64,000 nt of DNA from JANWJE01 sp044326545 (GCA_044326545.1 JBIRBM010000001.1:186001-250000), one strand, 5' to 3'. Positions 41,305 through 50,650 are shown, counted from the first letter of the stretch. Translations and numbers: made by a program. The notes: generated from the letters alone by a model not told the origin.

Positions 41305-42429
41305 ATGATGAGAAAAAAATGGGTTAAAATAAGCGTTCTTTTTGTGATGTTTTTCGCTCTTATCGATCGAGATAGAGCTGTTGGATCGCTCATTTATGAA
41401 ACTTATTTAGAAAGCTGGGATAGTCAATGGAATGCGGCCATGACTGGACTGCCTCCCATTCCCTCCACTTCTGCGACGAGATATGACAGCGTTACCTTAA
41501 ATATTGCCTTTGCCTCTTATACATTTCCAGGATTAAACGGGGTTCAATTTTCTAATCCGACTGCTGACACACATACAGTCATCGATTTCGTTCATTCTCA
41601 AAATGGAAAAGTCAAAGTTTCCTATGGGGGGGCCTCTTACGCGGGACCCAATTATTTCATCAGTCAGACGTTTGGCTGGCCCAATAATATTCCCAATCTT
41701 GTGACGGGAGTCACCGACGTGGTGACAACCTATGGTTTTGATGGAGTCGATTTTGACATTGAAGATTCTCTCCCTACAGGAACTCAACCCCAAGAGTTTG
41801 CTGATCAACTGTTCTCTTTTTTGCTAGGGGTCCGCAATGCCTTGCCTAACAAAATCATTTCCCTAACGATTCCTGGGCAAGCATGGGGAACCTATTGGAA
41901 AATTCTTGCGCAGCATGTCGCTGACGCTGGAATCGTTGATTATATTAATTTTATGGAGTACGATATCTGGATTGGGACGCCAACCTATCAAAGCCAGATT
42001 CAAGCAGATATTGCGACCTATACGAGTCCTACAGGCACCTTTCCCGCTCCCAATTATGCCGTTGGATGGGGAATTCCGGCTAAACTGATACAATTGGGGC
42101 TTATGCCGGGAAATGATGATACACGTCAGTTTCTCTCAGTCTCTGCTTCAGAGGATCTGACGCGGTTTGCTATTGCTAATGGATTATTCGGCGTCATGAC
42201 GTGGGATTTAGATCGCGATGCGGGCACAGATCCGATACCGAGTTTGGGTGGGGCCACGCCTTATCAATATTCAAACGCCATTCGAAACATTCTTTTTTCT
42301 CAGCCGCTGATAAAAAATAGGCTGCTTGCGATGAAAAAGAAACAATTGAATCAATCAAAGAAAAAAGCGCATAAACGCAAACCGCCATTTGAGAAACTTC
42401 CGCCTCCTTTACATGGAGCGCCTGAATAA
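41305..42429 (+). CDS. Secreted GH18 chitinase-like glycosidase
   Basis: A 374-residue protein with an N-terminal signal sequence (KKWVKISVLFVMFFALI) and a GH18 TIM barrel. FDGVDFDIED carries the DxxDxDxE signature, with Glu153 as the catalytic acid; the substrate-aligning strands KVKVSYGGA and YINFMEYDIW and the late GVMTWDLDRD Trp strand are present. GH18 enzymes cut chitin or other GlcNAc polymers with retention. The last 40 residues are strongly basic and proline-rich. GAGGAGAAG directly precedes the ATG. Substrates could include arthropod or amoebal cyst chitin, or self peptidoglycan-like glycans; the sequence does not decide. Confidence 0.9.
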   Translation: MMRKKWVKISVLFVMFFALIDRDRAVGSLIYETYLESWDSQWNAAMTGLPPIPSTSATRYDSVTLNIAFASYTFPGLNGVQFSNPTADTHTVIDFVHSQNGKVKVSYGGASYAGPNYFISQTFGWPNNIPNLVTGVTDVVTTYGFDGVDFDIEDSLPTGTQPQEFADQLFSFLLGVRNALPNKIISLTIPGQAWGTYWKILAQHVADAGIVDYINFMEYDIWIGTPTYQSQIQADIATYTSPTGTFPAPNYAVGWGIPAKLIQLGLMPGNDDTRQFLSVSASEDLTRFAIANGLFGVMTWDLDRDAGTDPIPSLGGATPYQYSNAIRNILFSQPLIKNRLLAMKKKQLNQSKKKAHKRKPPFEKLPPPLHGAPE

Positions 42430-42487
42430 GAAGCTGCCTTCATATTTTTTTTGCGTTTGGGCTCCGTCAAAGCCTCGGGTTTGAAAG

Positions 42488-42532
42488 CTTGCAAAAGAGT
42501 CCATGTCGAAAAGCGATAGCCTCTTTTGCAAG
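42488..42532. terminator. 12-bp perfect hairpin between convergent genes
   Basis: CTTGCAAAAGAG (42488-42499) is the exact reverse complement of CTCTTTTGCAAG (42521-42532), with a 21-base loop. It sits between the GH18 gene and the convergent phosphatase gene, consistent with a shared terminator. The preceding bases 42450-42475 resemble half of the hairpin at 29758-29822. Confidence 0.5.
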
Positions 42533-42594
42533 ATTCCAACCGAGAGAACTTTCTTTTCATCCCAAATAGCATTTCTGGTCCCTAAACAGAGTGT

Positions 42595-44667
42595 TTAACT
42601 CGATGTCGTTGCCGATAACCCTTGCATTGTCAAGAACACCTCCATTGGCAGGCCAAATAAATGCGCTTCTTTACCGAGTTTAAGTCCTTTTGCACCAGTA
42701 TTCATTTCTGTAATCTCCAAATTTCCTGATTTTGAAATCATCGTCTTAAAGATTTCAATAAATTGCATTTGTTTTTCTCCCCCTTTTTCCATCATTTCTG
42801 AATGTGAGGGATAATAACCATTGATTTCGGCCATGATGGCAAAAGTTTTGGCTACCATATCCATGAATCCCGTTCGATCTTTTCCGCTCATGCAGTTAAA
42901 TGCACACTTAAAACCAGAGATTTTTTTAGTGTTTTCTTCACCTTGATTGATTAACTCAACTGCTTGGTCCATCACATTGGTTAAATTGAGAACCTTGGCT
43001 CCAATTTCATATTGATTGTCCCCTTCCAGGTAAGCTTTCTTATCATCCATGAGTTTCGTGATGTCCTCGATTAATAAGTTTAAGTTAGTCAACTGATTGG
43101 TTAAACTTGCCAATTTTTTTTCCATTGTTGTTTTGTCTTCTTCACTCAAAGAGGGGTCGCTAAGGTTTAGCTTAAGTGTGTCCATGTTTTCTCTGATTTT
43201 TTTCCGAATGATGTCAGATTGTGTCTGTAGTTCTTTGAATGCTTCCTTGTTGTAATCGTATTGTTGGCTCAATCCAAGTTTCCAATAAACGGCTCCTGAG
43301 TTAACTCCGAAATTAAATCCATTCACTTTGACTTTAACCGAAAATTCAGCACCGTCTAATTCGAGCTTATCCTGATTTTCAAAGCTCTTGAGGGCTTCTA
43401 TTTGATCCGAGAGTAATCTCCACTCATTGTCCAGCGTAACTAACTGAGATCCAAACCGGCGCACAGAGTCAGGGGTGACTAAACTGACAGAATTGAAATT
43501 GAGCTGAAACCCGCCCGGCTTATTCTGGGCCTCTTCTAGAGTTAAACCTTGCGATGCGATTTCTTGTAAAAGAGCTGCTTGAAGTAATTCTTTAGCAGCT
43601 TGTTTAGAATTTTTTTTCCGGATATCAACCTCTTCCTCGTATTTATCTGATGTAATCGCATGACGTAAAGCCCGGAAAATGGTTTTATCAGAAAATTGAA
43701 GATTAGATTCCCAAGCATTGATCAGGTGAGGCTCTTGCCGATTTCTGCTCGAAACGCCGGTTTCTCCGAAAGTCTTTGTGAAAATAGCGGTCGCGACACC
43801 TTTTTTAGTAATTTTAAGATCAAATTCTTTGTTAAGAGGAATCTGCTGGCTTTCAAAAGAAACATCAGAGTGTCCTTTGACTTCTATTGTTCCTTTGATC
43901 GTTTTCCGTTTTTTCTGACTCAAATCTTGAGCGACAAATGATCTGTATTGATTGAGAATCTCTTTTTCGGAAAAAAATGTTTGAAAATAATACATTCGGT
44001 TTAGGCCAACGACACCGGCTCGGCGATTAATCTCTTTTTTGTCAATGTTACTCACGAGGAGTTCATCGCTTGATGAGTTTGATGAGCTTGATGAGCTTGA
44101 TGATTGATCAATTTGTAATCGATCAGTGTTCTCCATTTGTTTTCGGATCATTTCAAATTTGTGAATTGCAACTTGATGTGTTTTAACAAAACAGGCTAAA
44201 AACCGAATCCATTTAGCTTTCCATCCATCTTCTATAAGAAGTGCAATCTTTACGTCCCCCCGATAACTTGTCTCATTGATGTGTTTTGCCACTTCAATTT
44301 GAGTGTTACGAATCACCTGTCCGATCTCTTTTTCCGCTTTTTTTAAATGTTTACTGAGTGCTTTAATCTCTTTTTTACTCAGAATATCAACATGGGATTT
44401 TTGTTCATTGATGATAGTCTCTAATTGGTTGCTTAATGCGTCAATTTTGTCCTTAGCTGTTTCATAAATAGCGTGTAATTCATCGGTACCTGTTATCTCT
44501 AACACCTCTGAGTTTTGTCTCTTGAGTTCATTCAACATGGTGACGGCATGCCCCATGAAATTGGAAACGCGCGATTGAGCCTCACTCTTACTCAAAACGT
44601 TGAAAGAATCATCGTCAGTAGAGATTAAAGGAGTGGTCGAATCGTAAGATGGAAGTCTTGATGCCAT
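42595..44667 (-). CDS. SopB/IpgD-type inositol phosphate phosphatase, probable secreted effector
   Basis: A 690-residue protein with no signal peptide. The catalytic loop NCMSGKDRTGFMDMVAK has the CX5R nucleophile Cys592 and Arg598 and the SGKDRTG form typical of Salmonella SopB and Shigella IpgD. The SGNLEITEMNTGAKGLKLG stretch downstream and LINAWESNL upstream also match that family. These effectors dephosphorylate phosphoinositides at host membranes after type III secretion. The first 200 residues are helical, with a Ser-rich linker (SSSSSSSNSSSDE) near 195. AAGGAG precedes the ATG. It is divergent from a PI-kinase-like gene. Secretion by the chlamydial T3SS is inferred, not shown. Confidence 0.88.
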   Translation of the reverse strand: MASRLPSYDSTTPLISTDDDSFNVLSKSEAQSRVSNFMGHAVTMLNELKRQNSEVLEITGTDELHAIYETAKDKIDALSNQLETIINEQKSHVDILSKKEIKALSKHLKKAEKEIGQVIRNTQIEVAKHINETSYRGDVKIALLIEDGWKAKWIRFLACFVKTHQVAIHKFEMIRKQMENTDRLQIDQSSSSSSSSNSSSDELLVSNIDKKEINRRAGVVGLNRMYYFQTFFSEKEILNQYRSFVAQDLSQKKRKTIKGTIEVKGHSDVSFESQQIPLNKEFDLKITKKGVATAIFTKTFGETGVSSRNRQEPHLINAWESNLQFSDKTIFRALRHAITSDKYEEEVDIRKKNSKQAAKELLQAALLQEIASQGLTLEEAQNKPGGFQLNFNSVSLVTPDSVRRFGSQLVTLDNEWRLLSDQIEALKSFENQDKLELDGAEFSVKVKVNGFNFGVNSGAVYWKLGLSQQYDYNKEAFKELQTQSDIIRKKIRENMDTLKLNLSDPSLSEEDKTTMEKKLASLTNQLTNLNLLIEDITKLMDDKKAYLEGDNQYEIGAKVLNLTNVMDQAVELINQGEENTKKISGFKCAFNCMSGKDRTGFMDMVAKTFAIMAEINGYYPSHSEMMEKGGEKQMQFIEIFKTMISKSGNLEITEMNTGAKGLKLGKEAHLFGLPMEVFLTMQGLSATTSS

Positions 44668-44883
44668 GATTAACTCCTTGTGATTAATTCAATTAATTTA
44701 ATTTTAGTTCATTTTTTTATGTTTCATTTAAAATTTATATTTGTTTTTCGTAAATTTCATGGATTTTTTTTGTTTTTTTTGTTTTTTGTTTATTTATTTT
44801 CTTTACAGTAAATTAACTTTAAACTCACTCATTTAAAAATATTATTTTAGTATAATTTCATCGAAATAACATGGTAGGTATTT
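44668..44883. promoter_or_regulatory. AT-rich divergent promoter region of the phosphatase/kinase pair
   Basis: A 216-base spacer that is overwhelmingly A/T with long poly-T tracts (GATTTTTTTTGTTTTTTTTG). A perfect TATAAT at 44851-44856 lies 27 bases before the kinase-like ATG; the -35 (CTCATT region) is weak. The leftward promoter cannot be placed. Shared AT-richness suggests that both genes respond to the same chromatin-type control. Confidence 0.45.
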
Positions 44884-46461
44884 ATGAATTTTCAGAATTT
44901 TAATGATGATGAAATAAAACTATTGTTAAATCTAACAAATCCAATGACCCAATTAACAGTTGGAGATAACGGCAGAATTGTCAAAAGAGGTGTTGTCTCT
45001 TATTTTTTTTATTCGCTAGGGGTTTACCGCGAGAGAGATGACCATCGATTAAAAGAAAGAATGAATGCACTGATCGATCAACTTCTCGAGGGTGATAAAA
45101 GCGATCCTTGTTCAGCTCAAGATCATGTATGGAAGAAAATCAAAACAATGACGGGTCAAGAGAGCAGTGTAGAGTCAATCGATCTGTTTTTAAAAAGAAT
45201 CGGACTGTTTAAGGAGACGCAAGTAGACAAATCGAAATTGAAAACAATGTTCAATTCAATTGAAAAATTTAAGAAAGAAAATGATTTTCGATCAGATTTT
45301 CAGAAGCTATTTTTTTTGGAAGAAAAAAAACATTTAAAGCAGCGTCTTTTGGATTTCAGTCAAAAGATTGAATCATTGGACCACAATGATCTGAAGGGGG
45401 TGCTCATTCAAGAGTATCAAAGATTGGCCAATGATTTAGAGCCAAGAAAAAAAGATGCAGAATTAACCAGTTATCTTCTTGATCTTAAAAGAAAAATCGC
45501 TCACCTCTCTTCAACGAACGATTCTCTCTCTTTGGAACAGCTCAAACACATGGTTCAATACGATCTGATGGAGGTTCAATTACTTTCTAAAATCGCTCGA
45601 ATGAATTTTTTGTCCAAAATTGGCATTATGGGATCTTCTGATAAAGGAGCGACAGGGACAATTCTTGTCAAAGATTTAAGTCAAAGAGTGTTGGGGGTGT
45701 TTAAACCCGATGGAGTTTATGCATCGGTTACCATAAAAATCAAGGAGATGTTTAAAAAAAGATTTGGGCAATTGAGCTTATTATCTCAAAGCAAATATGC
45801 ACGCCCAAAAGCGGAGTATGTCTCTTATCGAATCGACAGGTTTTTTGCAATCGGCTCCGTGCCGGCATCGCGCCTTGTGATCTTTAACGGCGCTCAAGGA
45901 GTGTTTCAATTAGCGGCAAGTGTTGCGCAAAAGACAAGGCAGGCAAAAAAAGAGTCATCTTCTGATATCGGGAGTCGCCTGAAAGAGGCTAAAGATGTTC
46001 AACGGCTGCTGAATAAAGATCGCTTCAAAGAATCAGAGCTTGAGCTTTTTCAAAGATTTGCCATTCACGATTTTTTAATCGGCAATCTTGATGCCCATGA
46101 GGAGAATTGGTTCATTGATAGCAATGACAAAGGGGAGATGACGGCAATTATCGGAATTGATAAAGCCAATAGTTGGATTGAAAAAAATCCTAACCCAGGA
46201 GACAGCCGAACACGGAATCAGTACAAATGGAAGGGGATGACGATCGCTCAACAGCCCTTCACTTCTTCGATGAGAAATTTGATGAGATCGTTTACGGAAG
46301 AAAAAATGGAGCAATTTTTCAAAGAGATTGAAGCCGAATTTCCCGATTTTTTTAACGAAAAGATCAAAACATTAGCTCTTGAAAGAGCTGCACGTCTTGT
46401 AACAATGGGGGGGGAAAGTGATTCAACACCCGCTTCGCTAGCGGTTGCTCATACGCTGTAA
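44884..46461 (+). CDS. PI3/4-kinase-like protein, probable secreted effector
   Basis: A 525-residue protein. Residues 1-235 are helical and unrecognised. From 245 it resembles the phosphatidylinositol 3/4-kinase fold: a glycine loop (GSSDKGATGTILVKD), the ATP-binding Lys274 in LGVFKPDG, then IHDFLIGNLDAHEENW with catalytic Asp403 and Asn408, and IIGIDKANSW with metal-binding Asp426. That G-N-x-D-x-H-x-x-N ... I-D order is shared with plant PI4K-gamma and with bacterial effectors such as Legionella lipid kinases. Its head-to-head position with a SopB-type phosphatase strengthens a phosphoinositide role. Protein-kinase activity is an alternative. No signal peptide is present. Confidence 0.72.
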   Translation: MNFQNFNDDEIKLLLNLTNPMTQLTVGDNGRIVKRGVVSYFFYSLGVYRERDDHRLKERMNALIDQLLEGDKSDPCSAQDHVWKKIKTMTGQESSVESIDLFLKRIGLFKETQVDKSKLKTMFNSIEKFKKENDFRSDFQKLFFLEEKKHLKQRLLDFSQKIESLDHNDLKGVLIQEYQRLANDLEPRKKDAELTSYLLDLKRKIAHLSSTNDSLSLEQLKHMVQYDLMEVQLLSKIARMNFLSKIGIMGSSDKGATGTILVKDLSQRVLGVFKPDGVYASVTIKIKEMFKKRFGQLSLLSQSKYARPKAEYVSYRIDRFFAIGSVPASRLVIFNGAQGVFQLAASVAQKTRQAKKESSSDIGSRLKEAKDVQRLLNKDRFKESELELFQRFAIHDFLIGNLDAHEENWFIDSNDKGEMTAIIGIDKANSWIEKNPNPGDSRTRNQYKWKGMTIAQQPFTSSMRNLMRSFTEEKMEQFFKEIEAEFPDFFNEKIKTLALERAARLVTMGGESDSTPASLAVAHTL

Positions 46462-46603
46462 AGATTCAATCTTACCCAGAGCGTGAATTGAGATTGATAG
46501 TGGCACGATATTTGCATGACATGACAGAGCCATTTTTTATTGAGAGCATGTCTGTGCATCTGATTTTAAAGGGTGTTGTCTTTATCAATTTTGAGGTATG
46601 TTT

Positions 46604-48871
46604 ATGCATAATATTTCAGATAACTCTAAGCAATTTACAGATCTTCACGCCATCTTGAGAGACATTGCTTCGTCGTCTAATCAAGGATCGCAAGAAAAAC
46701 AAGATCTCTATCATGATGATAAAAAAGTCTATATCAGCAAGAGATCTGATGGAACATTTATCAGCCTCAAAGGAAGAGTCGGAAAAGCAAGCAAGGAGAT
46801 GTCGGCAGATCGTTTAGCCTCTGAAGTAGAGAGGATTATGAGGGAAGCGAGTGAGGCAAAAATTCTCGGGATGAAACTAAAACCAACTAATGACCTTGAT
46901 GAGATGATCGCCGGAATGGAGGTTATTAAAAACCGTATGATCATAGCTCAAAAGTCAGTTCCCACATTCATTCGGGTGATCCTTCAGGCTTTCGGGCATG
47001 AAGATAAATTTGACGTTGCGATAAAGAAAATGAACGACTCGATTCTGATTGCAAAAAAACACACATTGCCTCGTCAAATTCAAAAATTGAAAGAGACGGA
47101 GAGCGGGTTAAAGACTGAGCTTGACACGCTCAATAGCCAAAGAAATCCTTTATTGGCAACTCAACCGCATGTCCAAAAGACGATTCTTGAGCTTGAAAAA
47201 AAAGTGGAAACAATCACTTCAAATCTGTCATTCCAGGAATCGGAAAGCGCCCAATTCAATGAAGAATTAATGCAGCAGTCACAACAGGAAGCTGTTTTGA
47301 GTCGAGAAGTTAAACAGGCTCGTGAAAGAGTTAATGATTTAAAGAGTCAGTTTGGTGTTAGCAATAACTCGATATTCAACTTCTTCAACGGACCATCCCT
47401 TTCCAAAGAACAACAGCAAAAATTGGCAAGTGCTGAAGAATTAAAAACATCCAAAAAAAAAGAGTTAGAATTCATTCAGACATCACAAGTTAAGTTAAAG
47501 AAAAGTCAGAACACACTCATCAGATCGATTCATGATAACAAAGAAAAAAAAGGCAAACTCAATCTAGAGCTGGACGTTAACAAACAAACGCTTAAAGAGA
47601 TTCATTTAATTTCAAGTCAAATTGATGGAAAGCAAGCGCATTTAAAAGACATATCCAAACAGATTCAAAAGCTGCAGACTCAGCTTGAAGAGATTGAAAA
47701 TCAGCTCTTTGACAAAAAAATTAAAATTGAACAAACAGGAAAAGACTCCTTTAAATTTGATATTCCTAACATGGATTTTCTAAACAATCAAATTCCCCGT
47801 GAATCTTTATCAATTGGATCCAAAAAGCTATTGGAAGAGATTAAAGCCAAAATAGAGCCCACTTCCGAAGACAATACACAAACGTATATGACTGCTAAGC
47901 GCAAATTAATGTTTGGTTTATCGATTGGGCAACGGACGACACTTGATTCGCTAGCCTCTCATACCGATTTTAGTGTTGAAGATTTACAAAAACTATTGGA
48001 GGGCGGTGACACCACTGATAACATGTTTTATCTATCAAAACATTTAGATGAATTGATAGCAAAGACTGAACGTCACTCTCCCCAAGACGTTGAGTTTCTT
48101 TCAACTTTACAATCGCTCCAAACAGATTTAAAGCGGAGTTTAGATTCGGCCTTCATCAATACTTTGATTAGCAGGTTAAATCAACCTAATCCGCTTGAAC
48201 AAAAACAGCAATTTGCAGGCTTATCCGCACATATTGGCCAACAATTAAAAGAGATGAAACGCGGTGAAAAGCTCTATATTCCTACATCAGCTGGAGGTCA
48301 CGCAACGCTATTGGTTTTACAAAAGCAGGAGAATGGGAATATTTTGCCAATCTTTTATAATACCGGGGAAGGGGTCGAAGAACATATGAAAAAAGAGTTG
48401 AGTCTCACTCTCTTGTTAGAGCAGATCAATGCGATGCAAAATAAATTTCCAACAACGCTGACATTTCCTTCAATTAATTTAAAAACAGATCAAACTCGAT
48501 TTGAATCGATGATGACAAACATTTTTCAAATGCAAATGGATAGAACAAAAACAACCTCTGATATCCATGACGTTTTAAGAAGAGACCTCGGAGAGGGAAG
48601 ATCGGGTAAAGGAAAACAGATTCAGATCAATGGAATTTGTTCATTTCAGGTCCTAAGCGAGGCCTTTAACGATGCCTTAGGAAAAGAAAATTACCCTAAA
48701 TATCAATTAGATCTTCTAACGTCTATCAACGAAGATTTTACGCACATGACAAATCCGATGGCCGATCAAACAGATAAAAATAAAAAGGAGCAAACCCTCC
48801 TTCAATTACATGAGCAAATGCTTGAAGATCTTCAAAAAGAAATAAAAGAAGTCCAGAAGCGTGTCAAATAA
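46604..48871 (+). CDS. Large coiled-coil protein of the effector locus, function unknown
   Basis: A 755-residue protein from the ATG at 46604, chosen over the ATG at 46598 because GAGG at 46593 then has a normal spacing. The N-terminal ~60 residues are polar, with KKVYISKRSDGTFISLKGR. Residues about 150-390 are long heptad-type helices (IQKLKETESGLKTELDTLN, LEKKVETITSNLSFQESES). A C-terminal globular half contains LYIPTSAGGHATLLVLQKQENGNILPIFYNTGEG. This looks like a strand-rich fold and includes a conserved-looking GGHA, but I do not recognise it. It follows the kinase-like gene on the same strand after 142 bases. Confidence 0.78.
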   Translation: MHNISDNSKQFTDLHAILRDIASSSNQGSQEKQDLYHDDKKVYISKRSDGTFISLKGRVGKASKEMSADRLASEVERIMREASEAKILGMKLKPTNDLDEMIAGMEVIKNRMIIAQKSVPTFIRVILQAFGHEDKFDVAIKKMNDSILIAKKHTLPRQIQKLKETESGLKTELDTLNSQRNPLLATQPHVQKTILELEKKVETITSNLSFQESESAQFNEELMQQSQQEAVLSREVKQARERVNDLKSQFGVSNNSIFNFFNGPSLSKEQQQKLASAEELKTSKKKELEFIQTSQVKLKKSQNTLIRSIHDNKEKKGKLNLELDVNKQTLKEIHLISSQIDGKQAHLKDISKQIQKLQTQLEEIENQLFDKKIKIEQTGKDSFKFDIPNMDFLNNQIPRESLSIGSKKLLEEIKAKIEPTSEDNTQTYMTAKRKLMFGLSIGQRTTLDSLASHTDFSVEDLQKLLEGGDTTDNMFYLSKHLDELIAKTERHSPQDVEFLSTLQSLQTDLKRSLDSAFINTLISRLNQPNPLEQKQQFAGLSAHIGQQLKEMKRGEKLYIPTSAGGHATLLVLQKQENGNILPIFYNTGEGVEEHMKKELSLTLLLEQINAMQNKFPTTLTFPSINLKTDQTRFESMMTNIFQMQMDRTKTTSDIHDVLRRDLGEGRSGKGKQIQINGICSFQVLSEAFNDALGKENYPKYQLDLLTSINEDFTHMTNPMADQTDKNKKEQTLLQLHEQMLEDLQKEIKEVQKRVK

Positions 48872-49230
48872 AGATCGCCTTCTTGGCTTGCAATAGAGAG
48901 GCAATCTGGTGTGTAAGGTGAGTGTGGAATTTGAGGCGCTTAAAACGCAAAATTTGAGTCCCCCACATGACAAGGGCGATCTCTACTCTTTACAAAAATA
49001 AAATTTGATAGTATGAATGCATCTCTTTATTAGACTGATGTGGAAACTTGGTTTGGTTGAGAAAATGGATGATGTTTCAGCAGATTGATTGCCAAATGTT
49101 AAGAGCCGATGTGAAACATAGGGTCGAAAAATTTGACAATCAAGAGGCTAAAAATGGCAATTTTATAAACCAAATCAGGTTTTCAAACAAGTCTATTGAA
49201 TCCTCTTATCCCGAAACATGATCCAATCAG
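48872..49230. repeat. Palindromic composite repeat between the coiled-coil gene and nuoA
   Basis: No gene is supported in these 359 bases. GTGTGTAAGGTGAGT at 48909-48923 is a one-mismatch copy of the 15-mer repeat. An inverted unit at 49029-49066 (ATTAGACTGATGTGGAAACT...) faces a direct unit at 49122-49200 (GGTCGAAAAATTTGACAATC...AGTCTATTGAA). The whole 172-base block therefore has complementary ends. The nuoA promoter must lie in or beyond it but is not evident. Confidence 0.55.
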
Positions 49231-49596
49231 GTGATCAAAGTGGTTGATTATCTCGCTGTCTCCGTTTACCTCGGACTCGTTGTCTGCGTCACTTTGGCTG
49301 TTCTTGCCCTTTCAGCTCTTATGCCTTCGAGACATACATCGACAGCCAAATTTATGCCTTATGAATCGGGGATTTCAACGACAACCAATCTTCTCAAAGA
49401 ACGATTTACGATGCATCACTATTTAGTTGCTTTGATGTTTTTGGTTTTTGATGTGGAAGTTGTCTTTCTTTATCCATGGGCTGTGATTGCCAAGCAAATC
49501 GGCCCTTTTGCTTTTTTTGAAATCCTCTTCTTTTTAGGAACCCTACTGGTTGGATTCGCCTATGCTTGGCGTAAAGGAGGACTTCAATGGGAATAA
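49231..49596 (+). CDS. nuoA: NADH-quinone oxidoreductase subunit A
   Basis: A 121-residue three-helix membrane subunit of complex I. It shows the family's KFMPYESGIS loop (normally PYECG; here Ser replaces the Cys) and the FDVEVVFLYPWA helix. It sits at the junction of membrane and peripheral arms. A second in-frame GTG at 49240 is an equally plausible start, with AGGTG ahead of it. It is the first gene of a seven-gene nuo operon. Confidence 0.95.
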   Translation: MIKVVDYLAVSVYLGLVVCVTLAVLALSALMPSRHTSTAKFMPYESGISTTTNLLKERFTMHHYLVALMFLVFDVEVVFLYPWAVIAKQIGPFAFFEILFFLGTLLVGFAYAWRKGGLQWE

Positions 49597-49620
49597 AAAT
49601 GCCGATGATTAGGAAAAAGA

Positions 49621-50124
49621 ATGGATTATCAGCCCCGTGACCCGCTCCCTTTTTTTGTCGCTCCATTTGAAAAACTGATCAAATGGGCGCAGGCCAATTC
49701 CCTTTGGCCAGCTCAGTTCGGACTGGCTTGCTGTGCCATTGAAATGATGTCGACGGCAGCGAGCCGGTACGATATGTCCCGCTTTGGGATGGAGGTCTTC
49801 CGCGCTTCGCCTCGTCAAAGCGATGTCATGATTGTTGCGGGAAGGGTGAGTCAGAAAATGGCCCCTGTTCTTGTGACGATCTATCAGCAAATGCTCGACC
49901 CTAAGTGGGTCATCGCCATGGGAGATTGCGCATCATGCGGTGGTGTGTTCAATAATTATGCCGTGATCCCCGGGGTTGATAGGCTGATTCCCGTTGATGT
50001 CTACGTGGCAGGATGTCCTCCTCGGCCTGAGGCTTTGCTTGATGGATTACTCATTCTGCAAAAAAAGATCCGATCGCAAGAGGGATCTGTCAAAGTCAAG
50101 AGGTTAGAGCGTGAAAATCGTTGA
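49621..50124 (+). CDS. nuoB: NADH-quinone oxidoreductase subunit B
   Basis: A 167-residue peripheral subunit carrying cluster N2, the last iron-sulfur centre before quinone. Four Cys ligands are visible in GLACCAIEMMS, GDCASCGG and AGCPPRPE. RFGMEVFRASPRQSDVMIVAG is typical. AGGA precedes the ATG. The stop overlaps the nuoC start by 14 bases. Confidence 0.97.
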   Translation: MDYQPRDPLPFFVAPFEKLIKWAQANSLWPAQFGLACCAIEMMSTAASRYDMSRFGMEVFRASPRQSDVMIVAGRVSQKMAPVLVTIYQQMLDPKWVIAMGDCASCGGVFNNYAVIPGVDRLIPVDVYVAGCPPRPEALLDGLLILQKKIRSQEGSVKVKRLERENR

Positions 50125-50650
50125 AGTCAGAGAGATTCTCAATCAAATCTATCCCGATGCTGTCATAAAAATGGGCGATTTCTTGGGAGAAATCACCTTG
50201 GAAGTTGGTAACCAGTGGCTAGTCGATATTCTCTTTACCCTTAAAGAAGATCTTTCTCTTCGATTTGACCAGTTGATTGATTTAACCGGTGTTGATTATC
50301 TAGAACCTGTTGCCGGGACTCGGGTGGCTTACCTACTGCGTCGTCCAATTGATCATGCCAGAATCAGAATCTGTACATTCGTTGAAAGAGAAGGGAGCCT
50401 GCGAACCATTTCATCTCTTTGGGAAGGGGCTGATTGGTATGAACGCGAGCTATTTGATCTGTTTGGCCTCCATTTTGAGGGGCATCCCGATCTCAAGCGG
50501 ATTTTAATGCCTGATGAATGGATTGGCCACCCTTTACGTAAAGATTATCCCTTAAAAGAGGAGCGGGTTGAATTTAAACATGGAGTCAAACCAAAGGTTC
50601 CATCTGACATCATTCAAATCAGGAAGAAACAAAAAAATATTCATGAATAA
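50111..50650 (+). CDS. nuoC: NADH-quinone oxidoreductase subunit C
   Basis: A 179-residue 30-kDa-type subunit of the complex I connecting module, with the family signature WYERELFDLFGLHFEGHPDLKRILMPDEW...PLRKDYPL. The GTG at 50111 has AAGAGG upstream and overlaps the end of nuoB. It is a separate protein, not fused to NuoD. About 100 noncoding bases follow before nuoD. Confidence 0.96.
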   Translation: MKIVEVREILNQIYPDAVIKMGDFLGEITLEVGNQWLVDILFTLKEDLSLRFDQLIDLTGVDYLEPVAGTRVAYLLRRPIDHARIRICTFVEREGSLRTISSLWEGADWYERELFDLFGLHFEGHPDLKRILMPDEWIGHPLRKDYPLKEERVEFKHGVKPKVPSDIIQIRKKQKNIHE

